DNA of 64,000 nucleotides from Candidatus Thorarchaeota archaeon (lineage in GTDB: Archaea > Asgardarchaeota > Thorarchaeia > Thorarchaeales > Thorarchaeaceae). Both the position numbers and the translations under genes were made by a program. Every line of letters begins with the position of its first letter. The first letter of the stretch is position 1. The notes below the pieces were generated by a model that saw only the letters and a list, made by a program, of their open reading frames with translations, did no database searches and had not been told where the DNA came from. The stretch is from assembly GCA_029855935.1 (NCBI GenBank), contig JAGSHN010000025.1:147135-211134 (forward strand). The letters run 5' to 3'. Below, in pieces: positions 29,749 through 39,131 of this stretch.

Positions 29749-32074
29749 CCGTGACCTGTGCTACCTCTTCTTCAACTGGCGCAGTGAAGTCCGCAGGTTT
29801 GCGGCTCTTGGCAATCGCCCACGCCGTCACCAGCATCAGGACCAGCGCCGCGCCGAGGAGAGCAATGTCAGTCTGCAGACTCTGCCCGAACTGGTACTGT
29901 ACCAGCACGGGTGCAGCTATGAGCGAGATCAGGTTGATGACCTTGATCATCGGGTTCAGAGCAGGTCCAGCAGTGTCCTTCAGCGGGTCGCCGACAGTAT
30001 CACCGACAACACTTGACTTGTGACGCTCAGAGCCCTTGCCAGTGTTAGCGGCAGGATTGCTCTCTTCGTCCTCAATGGACTTCTTAGCATTGTCCCAAGC
30101 CCCACCAGTGTTGGCCATAAAGACAGCAAGAAGTTGGCCAGACAGAATCGCTCCCGCGAGGAAGCCTCCAAGAGCCTCCACGTTGAGCAGAATACCGACC
30201 ACAAGCGGGATGGATATCGTCATCACGGCCAGGCTGACAAGCTCCTTCTGTGCGGCGGCAGTGGAGATTCCGACCGCACGTCCATAGTCGGGCTTTGTCG
30301 TGCCCTCAAGCACACCAGGAATTCTGAACTGGCGTCTGACCTCCTGGACCATCTGACCCGCAGCACGTGACACAGCTTTGATGTTCAGCGCTGCGAACAG
30401 CCACGGAACAGCGCCACCGACAAGCAGGCCAGTGAACACGAGTGGCTCATTGAGCCTGAGAAAAGCGTACCCGGTGATGTTGACGAGATTCGTGTCCACA
30501 GTGTAGCTGTAGAAGAGGCTCACCGCAGCAATCACAGCCGAGGCAATCGCGACACCCTTAGTGATAGCCTTGGTGGTGTTGCCAACAGCATCGAGGTCGG
30601 CCATTATCTGCCGGGCTTCCTTGTCAAAGTCGCCTGGAGAGAGTTCACCGATGCCATTTGCGTTGTCGCTGATGGGACCGTAGGAGTCCATCGCGACATT
30701 GTTGCCAGTGTGAGAGAGCATTCCAATACCGACCAGCGAGATGGCATAGAGGACGTACAGAGCGCCATCAGCAGCATAGAGTGCTGTTGCTATGACAAAG
30801 CTGGTCACGATTGCCATCAGGGCGGCCACCGTGGACTCGTACCCAGAGGCCAAGCCCTGAAGGATGACTGTGGCCGTGCCAGTGTCGGATGCCTTGACAA
30901 TCTCCTGCACTGGAGCCTTGTACGGAGAGGTGAAGTAGCTCGTTATCGGGTTGAACGACACAGCGAGCATCACACCTGTCGCAATCAGAGCTCCGAGCCG
31001 CCAGTCACCAGCATACACCATACTGATGACGAAGGCGGACAGGATTGTGATTGCACTCGATACCTCGTACGACATGAACATTGCGTGCTCAGCGTCGTCC
31101 GTCTTCCAGACCGCGACCATGAAGGTCCCGACCATCGAGGAGATCACACCAATGGCACGAATCACCAGCGGGAAGACAATCCAGAACATCGGGGCGCCGC
31201 CAGCGAGTCCGCCCATAGCGTGGTAGATGGCCAGACCCAGAATCAGAGAGGAAACAATAGTTACCTCGTAACTCTCGAATATGTCGGCGGCCATTCCGGC
31301 ACAGTCGCCAACGTTGTCTCCGACGAGATCCGCTATGACGGCCGCGTTTCGGGGGTCGTCCTCTGGGAGGCCCTGCTCGACCTTACCGACAAGGTCGGCA
31401 CCCACATCAGCAGCCTTTGTGTAGATGCCTCCGCCGACTCTCATGAACAGAGCGAGGAGCGTGCCACCGAGGCCGAAGCCCAGGAGCGCATCAGGCGCTG
31501 CAAGGCCAAAGAAGATGAAGATGGACGTACCACCTAGAAGGCCAAGACCATCAGTGAGCATACCGGTGAAGGTGCCACCATGATACGCAATCTCAAGGGC
31601 ATGATTGAACCGGTTCTCACCCTCGCGAGTCGCCTGAGCCACCCTCACGCTGGACTCAACCGCAATCCTCATTCCAAGCTGGCCGACAATGAGCGAGAAA
31701 CTCGCGCCGAGGATGAATGCGCATGTGCGGCCCACGGCGACAATGAATCGCACATAGTCCGGGTTGTTGCCAAAGACCTCGATTGCCTCCGGAGTCGGCT
31801 GGACTATGTAGACGCTCAGAAAGAGAAAGGCGGTGAGTACAACAAGCGTGGGGACGATTGACCTGAGTTGCTTGTTCAGATATGAGAGAGCACCTTCCTT
31901 GATGGCACCCCACACAGCCTGCATCTGCTCTGTGCCCTTGGGCTTTGCCTTGACGCCCTGCCAAAGCCAGTGTGCGTACACAAGGGAGATTATCGCTGCA
32001 ACGATGACGAAGAGTAGCATTCCCTGTTCCAGCAGTGTGAAGTGATGAAGGAACGTGTCGAATAGTCCTTGCAT
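29741..32074 (-). CDS. hppA: Membrane-bound proton-pumping inorganic pyrophosphatase, K+-independent type
   Basis: This 777-residue protein, rich in membrane helices, hydrolyses PPi and pumps ions. The substrate site shows DVGADLVGKVE and DNVGDCAGMAADIFESY, with a further Asp/Asn-rich site SYGPISDNANGIGE. The subtype-deciding motif reads GNTTKAITKG: Lys in place of Ala in GNTTxA marks the K+-independent, H+-pumping class. The start is ATG at 32074, preceded by GGTGAT; 34 further upstream codons in frame lie in the leader. A minus-strand TATA-like GCTTAAAG near 32180-32189 is present. Confidence 0.96.
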   Translation of the reverse strand: MQGLFDTFLHHFTLLEQGMLLFVIVAAIISLVYAHWLWQGVKAKPKGTEQMQAVWGAIKEGALSYLNKQLRSIVPTLVVLTAFLFLSVYIVQPTPEAIEVFGNNPDYVRFIVAVGRTCAFILGASFSLIVGQLGMRIAVESSVRVAQATREGENRFNHALEIAYHGGTFTGMLTDGLGLLGGTSIFIFFGLAAPDALLGFGLGGTLLALFMRVGGGIYTKAADVGADLVGKVEQGLPEDDPRNAAVIADLVGDNVGDCAGMAADIFESYEVTIVSSLILGLAIYHAMGGLAGGAPMFWIVFPLVIRAIGVISSMVGTFMVAVWKTDDAEHAMFMSYEVSSAITILSAFVISMVYAGDWRLGALIATGVMLAVSFNPITSYFTSPYKAPVQEIVKASDTGTATVILQGLASGYESTVAALMAIVTSFVIATALYAADGALYVLYAISLVGIGMLSHTGNNVAMDSYGPISDNANGIGELSPGDFDKEARQIMADLDAVGNTTKAITKGVAIASAVIAAVSLFYSYTVDTNLVNITGYAFLRLNEPLVFTGLLVGGAVPWLFAALNIKAVSRAAGQMVQEVRRQFRIPGVLEGTTKPDYGRAVGISTAAAQKELVSLAVMTISIPLVVGILLNVEALGGFLAGAILSGQLLAVFMANTGGAWDNAKKSIEDEESNPAANTGKGSERHKSSVVGDTVGDPLKDTAGPALNPMIKVINLISLIAAPVLVQYQFGQSLQTDIALLGAALVLMLVTAWAIAKSRKPADFTAPVEEEVAQVTVS

Positions 32075-32359
32075 GTTGATATCACCACATCTGGGGGTCA
32101 GGGCCGTGAAACCTACTCCATGCTCTTGTTTCAGGTCCTGAATTCCCCTTTGCACTGTGCTGTCCCGCAAAGACAAGGCCCTTTAAGCATTGCCTAGACA
32201 GCCATCAAGCAACGGGATACGCAATGGGTGCTGGTTGTGAACAGACTGCAGGACTCCCGCCCAGAGCGACAATGACAGACTACGGTCCTGCACCCCGGCC
32301 CGCGAATCTATTGTGCCACTGCGACCTAGAGGAGCCCAGGACGTGAGAAGGAAAGATGG

Positions 32360-32433
32360 TGGACCGGGCGAGATTTGAACTCGCGACCTTCTGGATGCAA
32401 ACCAGACGATCTACCGGGCTAATCTACCGGCCC
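32360..32433 (-). tRNA. tRNA-Ala (anticodon TGC)
   Basis: On the minus strand a complete cloverleaf can be drawn: acceptor GGGCCGG/CCGGTCC, D stem GATT/GATC, anticodon stem TCTGG/CCAGA with loop TTTGCAT, and T arm GCGAG-TTCAAAT-CTCGC. The third acceptor pair is G3-U70, the universal alanine identity element, and the discriminator base is A. CCA is encoded immediately after it at 32357-32359. No intron is present. Confidence 0.96.
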
Positions 32434-32458
32434 ACGTATTGAGACTGTCTGAGGGGGC

Positions 32459-32468
32459 GTTTTAACCC
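32459..32468 (-). promoter_or_regulatory. tRNA-Ala promoter overlapping the end of the ZPR1-like gene
   Basis: Read on the minus strand, GGGTTAAAAC is centred about 30 bp before the tRNA 5' end and includes the TAA stop of the upstream ZPR1-like gene. Confidence 0.5.
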
Positions 32469-33067
32469 TTGCGCTCTCGATACTCCCTTCTGGCCATATC
32501 GATCCACGCGGGCGCACCCTTCAACATAGATGCCTCCTCGGATGTGAGTTCCTCATATTTGACCAGCGTCATGTCGTCTGGAAGGATGCCACTCACTCCA
32601 GCGGGGTCCTCAATAACTAGGGTGAACTCAAGCTGACCATCGATTGCCCGGTCAATCATAGCGAGAACCTCCGCCCCCCGTGCCTTCTGCTCAGGCCGCT
32701 GTGCGAAGTTGATTGCGGTCTGAACAACTGGTCGCACTCGTTGCAACACGCCCTCGACATTGGAGATGAACGAGTCGGCCGCGGGGCCCGGCTCGACGTC
32801 GATACCAAACTCCAGCAACCTGATAGTCCCGGAGCTAGACCGTATCACGCGTACTCGGAGCATCGATGGATCTTTGACGCGCAGCGTCCACCGGCTAGGC
32901 TGATGCTGCTCTGTTGAGAAGATGTCATTGTGCCGGAAGCTACAGGAGGGGCACCGCATCGTGAACATTGCTATCTCATTGAAGAAGGGGACAGTGTAGA
33001 GAATCGATTTCACCTCAAGGTCGGCCTTGCCACATATCGGGCATCGTATCTTCATCTCATCACTCAC
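32462..33067 (-). CDS. ZPR1-type zinc-finger protein
   Basis: The 201-residue protein has the ZPR1 layout: an N-terminal four-cysteine zinc finger (Cys9, Cys12, Cys39, Cys42), with MFTMRCPSCSFRHNDI typical of the family, then the beta-rich domain (WTLRVKDPSMLRVRVIRSSS) and helix VEGVLQRVRPVV. Eukaryotic ZPR1 has two such modules and acts with translation factor eEF1A; archaeal proteins have one. The GTG start at 33067 follows GGAGGAG by 6 nt. The tRNA-Ala gene lies just downstream on the same strand. Confidence 0.88.
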   Translation of the reverse strand: MSDEMKIRCPICGKADLEVKSILYTVPFFNEIAMFTMRCPSCSFRHNDIFSTEQHQPSRWTLRVKDPSMLRVRVIRSSSGTIRLLEFGIDVEPGPAADSFISNVEGVLQRVRPVVQTAINFAQRPEQKARGAEVLAMIDRAIDGQLEFTLVIEDPAGVSGILPDDMTLVKYEELTSEEASMLKGAPAWIDMARREYRERKG

Positions 33068-33246
33068 GTCATACTCCTCCAGTCACGGTTCATGCTCTCG
33101 ACGCGCCCGACGGGACCTCTGCGTCATCGTTCTCTCGCTGATATGGCTCAATGTATCACATCCAAGCAGTACATCCGTGTAACACTCAAAAGGAATTCGA
33201 CAGAGGATACTTGTGGTCAATAGCTGCGGCACTGGAGGCCCGCCTG

Positions 33247-34458
33247 TTGGACGCAAAGAGCTTGTACATCATAAAGAGAGAGAGTGGCGTGTGCCTTTAT
33301 CACCGCGACTTCAAGGAGCCTATGTTCGATCCACACCTCATATCCTCATTCATCGCTGCGATGACCTCTTTCTTCACGGAGTCAAACTACTCCGTGATGT
33401 CGACAGCACGTGCGTTCGAAGGGGCCGACTACAAGATCGTTCTAGAGTTTGGAGAGTGGACCGTCGGAGCGCTGGTTGTGAACAAGGACACTGAGGCGCT
33501 CCGCGAGAAACTCAGGGCAATCATCCAGGAGTTTGAGAAGCAGTTCTCCATTCTGCGCTACATTGACCTTGACCTTGCAGTCTACACCAGGTTTGAGAAG
33601 ACTGTGATGAGCGAGTTCATCTTCAACGAGATCACGCCAGAGACAATCATCCGCAAGAAGTTGAACTGGGACCTTATCACGGACAATCCCGACGTGAGGT
33701 CTTTCCTGCAGCTCCTGCCAGAGAAATGCTCCGTGAGGGACGCGGCTGAGTTTCTTGAGATGCCCGTGGAGGTTGCAATGAAGCTGACGGCTGAGGCCCT
33801 GTGGGAGAGAGCTATCACAGTCTCAGAGCCAGTCCGACCCGACGACATATTCTCAGCGACAGTGCGCGGCCTCATAGGCGGGCAGACGGATGACGTTTCT
33901 CCGGACACCGCCCGTGCCATCAGGGAGCTCGATGGTGAGACACCTCTGGCCATCGCGGCAGAGAGGGTGAAGACTTCTGATCTTCAGAGGTTCCTCGAGG
34001 AGGTCGCAATGCTCGCACGCCGGAGAGCCATTGAGAGAGTCTCGCCATCGCAGACAGCCATGATACTGTGGACCTCTCTCATTCAGCAGCTGCTCAACAT
34101 CGGTGCCAAGATTCTTGGTACTGAGAGAACAGCCCGCGTGTTCACCGAGGCGCGTCGCGAACTGCTGGGCGTCTATCCGTGGCTGGCCTTTGTAGACCTT
34201 GAGAGAGAAGTCGATGTCGACATTCGAAGTGGCCTGATTGCCTCTGCTGTGAAGGGAGAGATCTCACCAGTGATAGTCAATGACGGGTTCAGGGCATTGA
34301 CGCAGTTCTTCACAAAGCGGCTGAGTAGGTATGTGAATATGAAACGGGTCAATGAGGCTATTCTCACCGTGAAGGACACAATGGAGAAGGAATTTCCGAC
34401 ACGGTGCTACGACATCGAGTGGGAACTCCTCAAGGTGAGCGAGGAGTCCGTCATCTAA
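33247..34458 (+). CDS. Soluble longin/roadblock-like sensor protein with helical C-terminal domain
   Basis: The first 100 residues have a beta-rich profilin-like pattern: SLYIIKRESGVCLYHRDF, then FDPHLISSFIAAMTSFF and LEFGEWTVGALVVN. They align by eye with the cytoplasmic domain of the giant surface protein at 47958-53264, sharing Gly-x-Cys, P-x-LIS-x-FI-x-A-x-T and a later FE pair. Such folds often serve as partners or regulators of small GTPases. A winged-helix-like segment follows (SVRDAAEFLEMPVEVAMKL), then about 170 mostly helical residues I do not recognise. TTG at 33247 has GGAGG at ideal spacing; an in-frame ATG at 33151 would add 32 residues but lacks an SD. Confidence 0.6.
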   Translation: MDAKSLYIIKRESGVCLYHRDFKEPMFDPHLISSFIAAMTSFFTESNYSVMSTARAFEGADYKIVLEFGEWTVGALVVNKDTEALREKLRAIIQEFEKQFSILRYIDLDLAVYTRFEKTVMSEFIFNEITPETIIRKKLNWDLITDNPDVRSFLQLLPEKCSVRDAAEFLEMPVEVAMKLTAEALWERAITVSEPVRPDDIFSATVRGLIGGQTDDVSPDTARAIRELDGETPLAIAAERVKTSDLQRFLEEVAMLARRRAIERVSPSQTAMILWTSLIQQLLNIGAKILGTERTARVFTEARRELLGVYPWLAFVDLEREVDVDIRSGLIASAVKGEISPVIVNDGFRALTQFFTKRLSRYVNMKRVNEAILTVKDTMEKEFPTRCYDIEWELLKVSEESVI

Positions 34459-34579
34459 ATCGTAAGTGTCATATCCCACAATGCGCTTGAGACGTCTGTC
34501 TCTTCACACCTAGGGGGCCCAGAGCCTGACTGAGAGAAGAACTCCACAAGTCATCGCCTACGTCGCAATTGCCATCATC

Positions 34580-35290
34580 GTGCCAGTTGTGGGCGGGCTC
34601 CTCCAAATGACCGGGCTCACCAGCGTGCTCCTCCTCTTGATAATCGTTCTTGGCCCGGCCATCGCCACCATAACAGGGGCTCTCGGAATAAGGAGATATG
34701 CACGAGGAGGGTTCGTCGGACACGATCAGTTCACCGCAATGAATCTACTCGTTGCACTGGGCGTCGGTGTACTGGTACTCCCTGAGATCCTTGCCTCAAT
34801 CATCACTATCGTGCCCTCAGCGACAAGTGACGTGATGGTTGTCATGTTGCTTCAGTTCCCGGGCGTTATCCTGTGGACACTTGGAACGATGAGCTACTAC
34901 AGTGCTGCCATTAGCGCCCTGAAACGTCGTAGCGTCCGTGGGGACATAGCGACGATGATTGTTGTGGCAGCGATCGTGACTGTGACTCCTACTTGGCTAT
35001 CTGTCGACTCTCCTGCGTCAAGAGATGTCATTCGAGCACTGGCCTACTTTCCCACAACAACAGCACTCGGTGCCACAGTCATTGCACTGGCTGCTCTTGC
35101 ATGGTCATTCAGAGGGGGGAGGATTGGAATCTTCATCATTGTCCTCTTGGCCGGCATGATAGTCTATCTGGTCCAGAGCCTGATGTGGGGGGCGCTCGGC
35201 ATACTCCCAACAGACATCATCACACGTCTTCTCTCAGTCGAGGCATACGTTCTGCTGGGGCTAACACAGAGCATCGAGGAGACTCTCTGA
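34580..35290 (+). CDS. Polytopic membrane protein, unknown
   Basis: The 236-residue protein is almost entirely hydrophobic, with about seven membrane segments, for example VLLLLIIVLGPAIATITGAL and LGATVIALAALAWSF. I do not recognise a family. The start is uncertain: GTG at 34580 is the first standard codon, yet the frame is open from 34514 and the peptide just upstream (SLTERRTPQVIAYVAIAII) looks like a natural cytosolic N-terminus. A non-standard start or a sequence error near 34526 is therefore possible. Confidence 0.55.
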   Translation: MPVVGGLLQMTGLTSVLLLLIIVLGPAIATITGALGIRRYARGGFVGHDQFTAMNLLVALGVGVLVLPEILASIITIVPSATSDVMVVMLLQFPGVILWTLGTMSYYSAAISALKRRSVRGDIATMIVVAAIVTVTPTWLSVDSPASRDVIRALAYFPTTTALGATVIALAALAWSFRGGRIGIFIIVLLAGMIVYLVQSLMWGALGILPTDIITRLLSVEAYVLLGLTQSIEETL

Positions 35291-35295
35291 CCGAC

Positions 35296-37275
35296 CTAGT
35301 GGGACGGAGGACCGCGACCACGTCCGGTGCCGCGCATTGGTGGACCTCCAGCATGTCCTCTGCGAGCACCAAGGCGATGTGGAGATACGGGCGGGCCACC
35401 TGGGCCGTGCTCGACCGCTGCCTCTCGCTGAACCTCCTGTTGAGCCACCTCCACGACCTCCTCACTGATCTCCTCTACACCCTGATGCGCATAGTACGTG
35501 TCGTACAGGCGCTTGAAGATTCCGCCCGCGGCCAGTAGCTCCTCGACCGTTCCCTGCTCCACCAGACGGCCGTGGTCAAAGACAAAGATCCGTGAGGCAT
35601 TGACAATCGTTGTCAGCCTATGAGCAATGACCACCGTGGTCCTTCCTGCAAACAGGCGCTGTTGCGCCTCCTGAACCAGTGCCTCGCTGTACGCATCGAG
35701 ACGACTTGTGGCCTCATCAAGAATCAGTATGCGCGGGTTGGCAAGCATCGTCCTTGCAATGGTAATCATCTGCCTTTGACCAGCGCTCAGGTTCTTCCCG
35801 TTCTCCACAACGCGAGTGTTGTAGCCGTCAGCCAGCACTTCAATGAACTCGTCAGCACCTATGAGGCGACACAGCTCGACAATCTCCTCGTCCGTGGCGT
35901 CCTCGCGGCCATAGCGGATATTCTCGATTATTGTGCCGTCGAACAGATATGGCTCCTGCGAGACGAGCGACACAACCCTGTGAAGAGACTCCAGGGTCAC
36001 GTGCCTTATGTCCTGATCGCCGATGAGGACGCGCCCCTCCTGCGGGTCGTAGAACCTGTTTATCAGAGCGGCCACAGTGGTCTTGCCCGCGCCCGTGTGA
36101 CCCACAAGCGCGACCGTCTCACCGGGCATCACCCTGAAGCTCACGTCCTTCAGAACCTCAGTTCCCTCAACGTAGGAGAAGGTCACGTGGTCAAAGGCTA
36201 TCCCGTCGCTGTCCTCGCGGAGTGGTACGGCATCAGGAAGGTCTCTGACGGAGGGCTTCGCCTCCAAGACATCCGAAACACGGTCCATCGCAGCAAGCGA
36301 CGCCTGCACCTGGGATGCCATCATCGTGAGCATCAGTAGCGGCCAGAGGAACTGTCGCGTCAGCATAATGCCCATGAAGACCTCACCAAGCGTCATCACC
36401 GGAGCAGCGCCCACAGCAAGAGAACCACCAACAAAGAGGAGTGCAGCAATGACGAGAGAGCCAATGCCACGCATCAGGGGCTGCATCGATGTCATCAGGA
36501 CCATCATTCTCTTGCCGTAGTTGTACGCCTTCTGGTTGAGGCGACAGAGAGTCTCAGCAAGCTCCTTCTCACGATTGAATGACTTTGCGACGTGTATGCC
36601 GCTGAGCGACTCGGCAATCTGTCCAGAGACCTGTCCGGTGGCCCTCTGTGAGGCGAGCATAAACTTCTGACCGACCGTGCCAAACAACAGTGCTATGAGC
36701 GCAATACCCGGTACGATGAGCAGGGATGTCAGAGCGACCATCTCTGAGGTGATCCAGAGAAGCGTGAACGACACTGCCAGCATCAGTACCTGCCCCGCAA
36801 AGTCTATGATCATCTGCACACCTGTTGCCAGAGACACTGTGTCAGATGTGACACGCGAGGTGACGTTGCCGCTCTGTTCCCTCTTGTGATAGAGCAGGTC
36901 GGCGTCGACCAGATGGTCGTAGACATCCTGTTGGACCGACTGGACGAACCCCGCCTGCGCACCTGACAGTATCCACGTGTAGGCGCCCATCAGTGCCCAC
37001 GCTGCAACGCGTAATCCGATATACAGCAGTGTCAGAAACACAACACCGTCCAACGCGCCACCGTAGAAGGCGAGGTCTATGCCACGTGCTATCACAAGAG
37101 GCGATACTGCGCTCATCACTGTGGCCAATAGTGACAGGACCGCACCGACAGCCACTATTCTCTTGAATGGACCGAAGTATCCAAACATCCGTCTCAGCAG
37201 GACTCGCACTGGGCGGCTCGGCTTCTGACGCCTCATCGCAAGGGCCCGTGGACCACCGTGACCTCTCATTGCCAT
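35296..37275 (-). CDS. ABC exporter half-transporter with canonical ATPase site
   Basis: The 660-residue protein has six membrane helices followed by a nucleotide-binding domain: Walker A GHTGAGKTT (about 395), signature LSAGQRQ (about 496), Walker B ILILDEATSRLD with the catalytic Glu, and H-loop VVIAHRL. The C-terminal 70 residues are rich in Gly, Pro and Arg (GGPPVSPHRLGARRGHAGG), an unusual extension. The ATG at 37275 is preceded by GGAGGTG; longer frames overlap the upstream gene. With the gene just upstream it should form a heterodimeric exporter of lipids or drugs. It is the last gene of the PadR operon. Confidence 0.92.
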   Translation of the reverse strand: MAMRGHGGPRALAMRRQKPSRPVRVLLRRMFGYFGPFKRIVAVGAVLSLLATVMSAVSPLVIARGIDLAFYGGALDGVVFLTLLYIGLRVAAWALMGAYTWILSGAQAGFVQSVQQDVYDHLVDADLLYHKREQSGNVTSRVTSDTVSLATGVQMIIDFAGQVLMLAVSFTLLWITSEMVALTSLLIVPGIALIALLFGTVGQKFMLASQRATGQVSGQIAESLSGIHVAKSFNREKELAETLCRLNQKAYNYGKRMMVLMTSMQPLMRGIGSLVIAALLFVGGSLAVGAAPVMTLGEVFMGIMLTRQFLWPLLMLTMMASQVQASLAAMDRVSDVLEAKPSVRDLPDAVPLREDSDGIAFDHVTFSYVEGTEVLKDVSFRVMPGETVALVGHTGAGKTTVAALINRFYDPQEGRVLIGDQDIRHVTLESLHRVVSLVSQEPYLFDGTIIENIRYGREDATDEEIVELCRLIGADEFIEVLADGYNTRVVENGKNLSAGQRQMITIARTMLANPRILILDEATSRLDAYSEALVQEAQQRLFAGRTTVVIAHRLTTIVNASRIFVFDHGRLVEQGTVEELLAAGGIFKRLYDTYYAHQGVEEISEEVVEVAQQEVQREAAVEHGPGGPPVSPHRLGARRGHAGGPPMRGTGRGRGPPSH

Positions 37276-37276
37276 C

Positions 37277-39130
37277 TTACAGTGCACCTCCTGATACACT
37301 GGCTCCCGCCAGCAGTCGCTCAGCACCAGGCAGACGCTCGAAGATTCGCCGGTAGTGCTCCGACGTCTCCACGAGCTCACTGTGAGGACCGACTGCGACA
37401 ACTCGTCCGCGGTCAACAATGACTATGAGATCCGACTCCAGGAGGGTGCGCAGTCGCTGTGTGACCGTGATACTAGTGCGCCCCTCCATCACCTTGTCGA
37501 GAGCCTTTCGCAGATAGTACTCCGTCTGAGCGTCAACAGCACTGACGGAATCGTCGAGAAGGAGAATCTTCGGGTCCTGAATGATAGCACGTGCGATGGC
37601 AAGGCGCTGACGCTGACCACCGCTCAGTGTCATCCCTCTCTCACCAATGACCGTGTTGTAACTCTCAGGGAGCTGAACGATAAACTCGTGGGCCTGAGCC
37701 TGCTTCGCTGCCTCCACTATCTCCTCGTCGGTCGCGTCGGGCCGTCCGAACGCGATATTCTCTCGTATCGTCCCCCGGAACAGAAAGATGTCCTGTTCGA
37801 CCAGTGCCACAGCATCCCTGACCCTCTTTGTGCTGACGCGCCTCAGGTCTACACCACCAATCCTTATGCACCCCTCCGTCGGGTCATAGAAGCGCAACAA
37901 GAGCTTGAGGATTGTACTCTTCCCGCCCCCGGGGCCACCTATCAGGGCCACCCGTGAGCCCCCGGGGATTCGGACTGTTATGTCCCGAAGGGCGTAGTGA
38001 TTGTTCTTTGTATTGGGGTATCTAAAGCTCACATGGTCAAAGACTATGTCGCCAAGCCAGTCAACCTCAGGCTCGTCCTCCTCGTGAGGCTCGATGAGAG
38101 GATCTTCCCAGTTCAGAATGTCCACAATCCGCTGAGCATTGACGTACCCGCCGCGCAGCATCAGCAACATTCGTGGCAGCTGAAAGTTGAGAAACTCAAG
38201 AGATAGTATTAGACCCAGGATTGACACGAGAGAGCCCACGGTCATCCTTCCAAGCAGCACTGCATACGCACCATAGGCAAACGCAGCAGCGACCATAGAG
38301 ATGAATATCAACACAGGGAGGTAGAAGGCCGCCAGTCGCCCCTCCCGTGCCACAAGCTGTGCATATTTCGTGCTGACGTTCCTGAACTTCTTCTTCTCTC
38401 GCTCCTCAGCGCCGAATGCCCTCACCACCTCGATACCAGTGAACACTCCCTGAGCAACTGACGTCAGCTGCTCCATCCACTCCGATCGAGCGCGCCTCAC
38501 AGGCTCAATTGTCTTGGCGTACCTGTAGGCAAAAAACAGGTAGAGCGGAGAGCCTATGCCAAGAATGAGCGTGATCATTGGCAGGTTGACTCCCCAGACC
38601 GTCACAATGCCAAGAACCTCAGGGCTCGTGTCATAGGGAATGAGCAGAATGATTGTGACGGCCATCGAAGATAGGCCAGCCACGACGTTTCTCAGAGCAG
38701 GATTGATGGAAAAGCGGACCCAGCTGATGTCCTGCATCGCCACAGAGAGCAGCCTCTTGCTGTCAATGGAATCGTGAAACGCCATACTGAAGTCCTGGAG
38801 ACGCTCAACAAAGTCCTGTCGGGCATCTCGTTCCCATCTGAGTGTGACGATTGCCCAAGAATAGCCGACGAGAAAGTAGGAGAGCATATAGACGATAGAG
38901 ATCACCACTATCAGCTCGGTGAGGCTGATGAACTCTGGCGACAGTCCTGAGGCCACAAGGACATCCATGGCATCACCCACCAGAACGTTGGGGATGGTGA
39001 GCAGATAGGACGACACGAATGTCAGTAGCGTGGCACCGACTATCACAGCCTTGTTGCGGAGCAAGCTGCTGAGCATATATCTCGTGGCCGTTGCACGATG
39101 GCTGGCAGCACCGTTCTCGCTTCTTGACAC
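37277..39130 (-). CDS. ABC exporter half-transporter with degenerate ATPase site
   Basis: This 617-residue six-helix half-transporter has Walker A GGPGGGKST (about 398) and signature LSGGQRQR, but its Walker B ends ILLLDDSVSAVD: the catalytic Glu is Asp. The H-loop His is also changed (SITVTQRLRT in place of x-H-R-L). Heterodimeric exporters such as TM287/288 have exactly one such degenerate site, so this is the non-hydrolysing partner of the downstream half-transporter. The GTG start at 39130 overlaps the padR end closely and has GGAGG about 10 nt upstream. Confidence 0.92.
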   Translation of the reverse strand: MSRSENGAASHRATATRYMLSSLLRNKAVIVGATLLTFVSSYLLTIPNVLVGDAMDVLVASGLSPEFISLTELIVVISIVYMLSYFLVGYSWAIVTLRWERDARQDFVERLQDFSMAFHDSIDSKRLLSVAMQDISWVRFSINPALRNVVAGLSSMAVTIILLIPYDTSPEVLGIVTVWGVNLPMITLILGIGSPLYLFFAYRYAKTIEPVRRARSEWMEQLTSVAQGVFTGIEVVRAFGAEEREKKKFRNVSTKYAQLVAREGRLAAFYLPVLIFISMVAAAFAYGAYAVLLGRMTVGSLVSILGLILSLEFLNFQLPRMLLMLRGGYVNAQRIVDILNWEDPLIEPHEEDEPEVDWLGDIVFDHVSFRYPNTKNNHYALRDITVRIPGGSRVALIGGPGGGKSTILKLLLRFYDPTEGCIRIGGVDLRRVSTKRVRDAVALVEQDIFLFRGTIRENIAFGRPDATDEEIVEAAKQAQAHEFIVQLPESYNTVIGERGMTLSGGQRQRLAIARAIIQDPKILLLDDSVSAVDAQTEYYLRKALDKVMEGRTSITVTQRLRTLLESDLIVIVDRGRVVAVGPHSELVETSEHYRRIFERLPGAERLLAGASVSGGAL

Positions 39131-39131
39131 C

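Noticed and set aside
30710..31537. 275-codon open frame opposite the pyrophosphatase gene
   Set aside because: Shadow frame, very rich in Asp, His, Arg and Cys, without hydrophobic core pattern.
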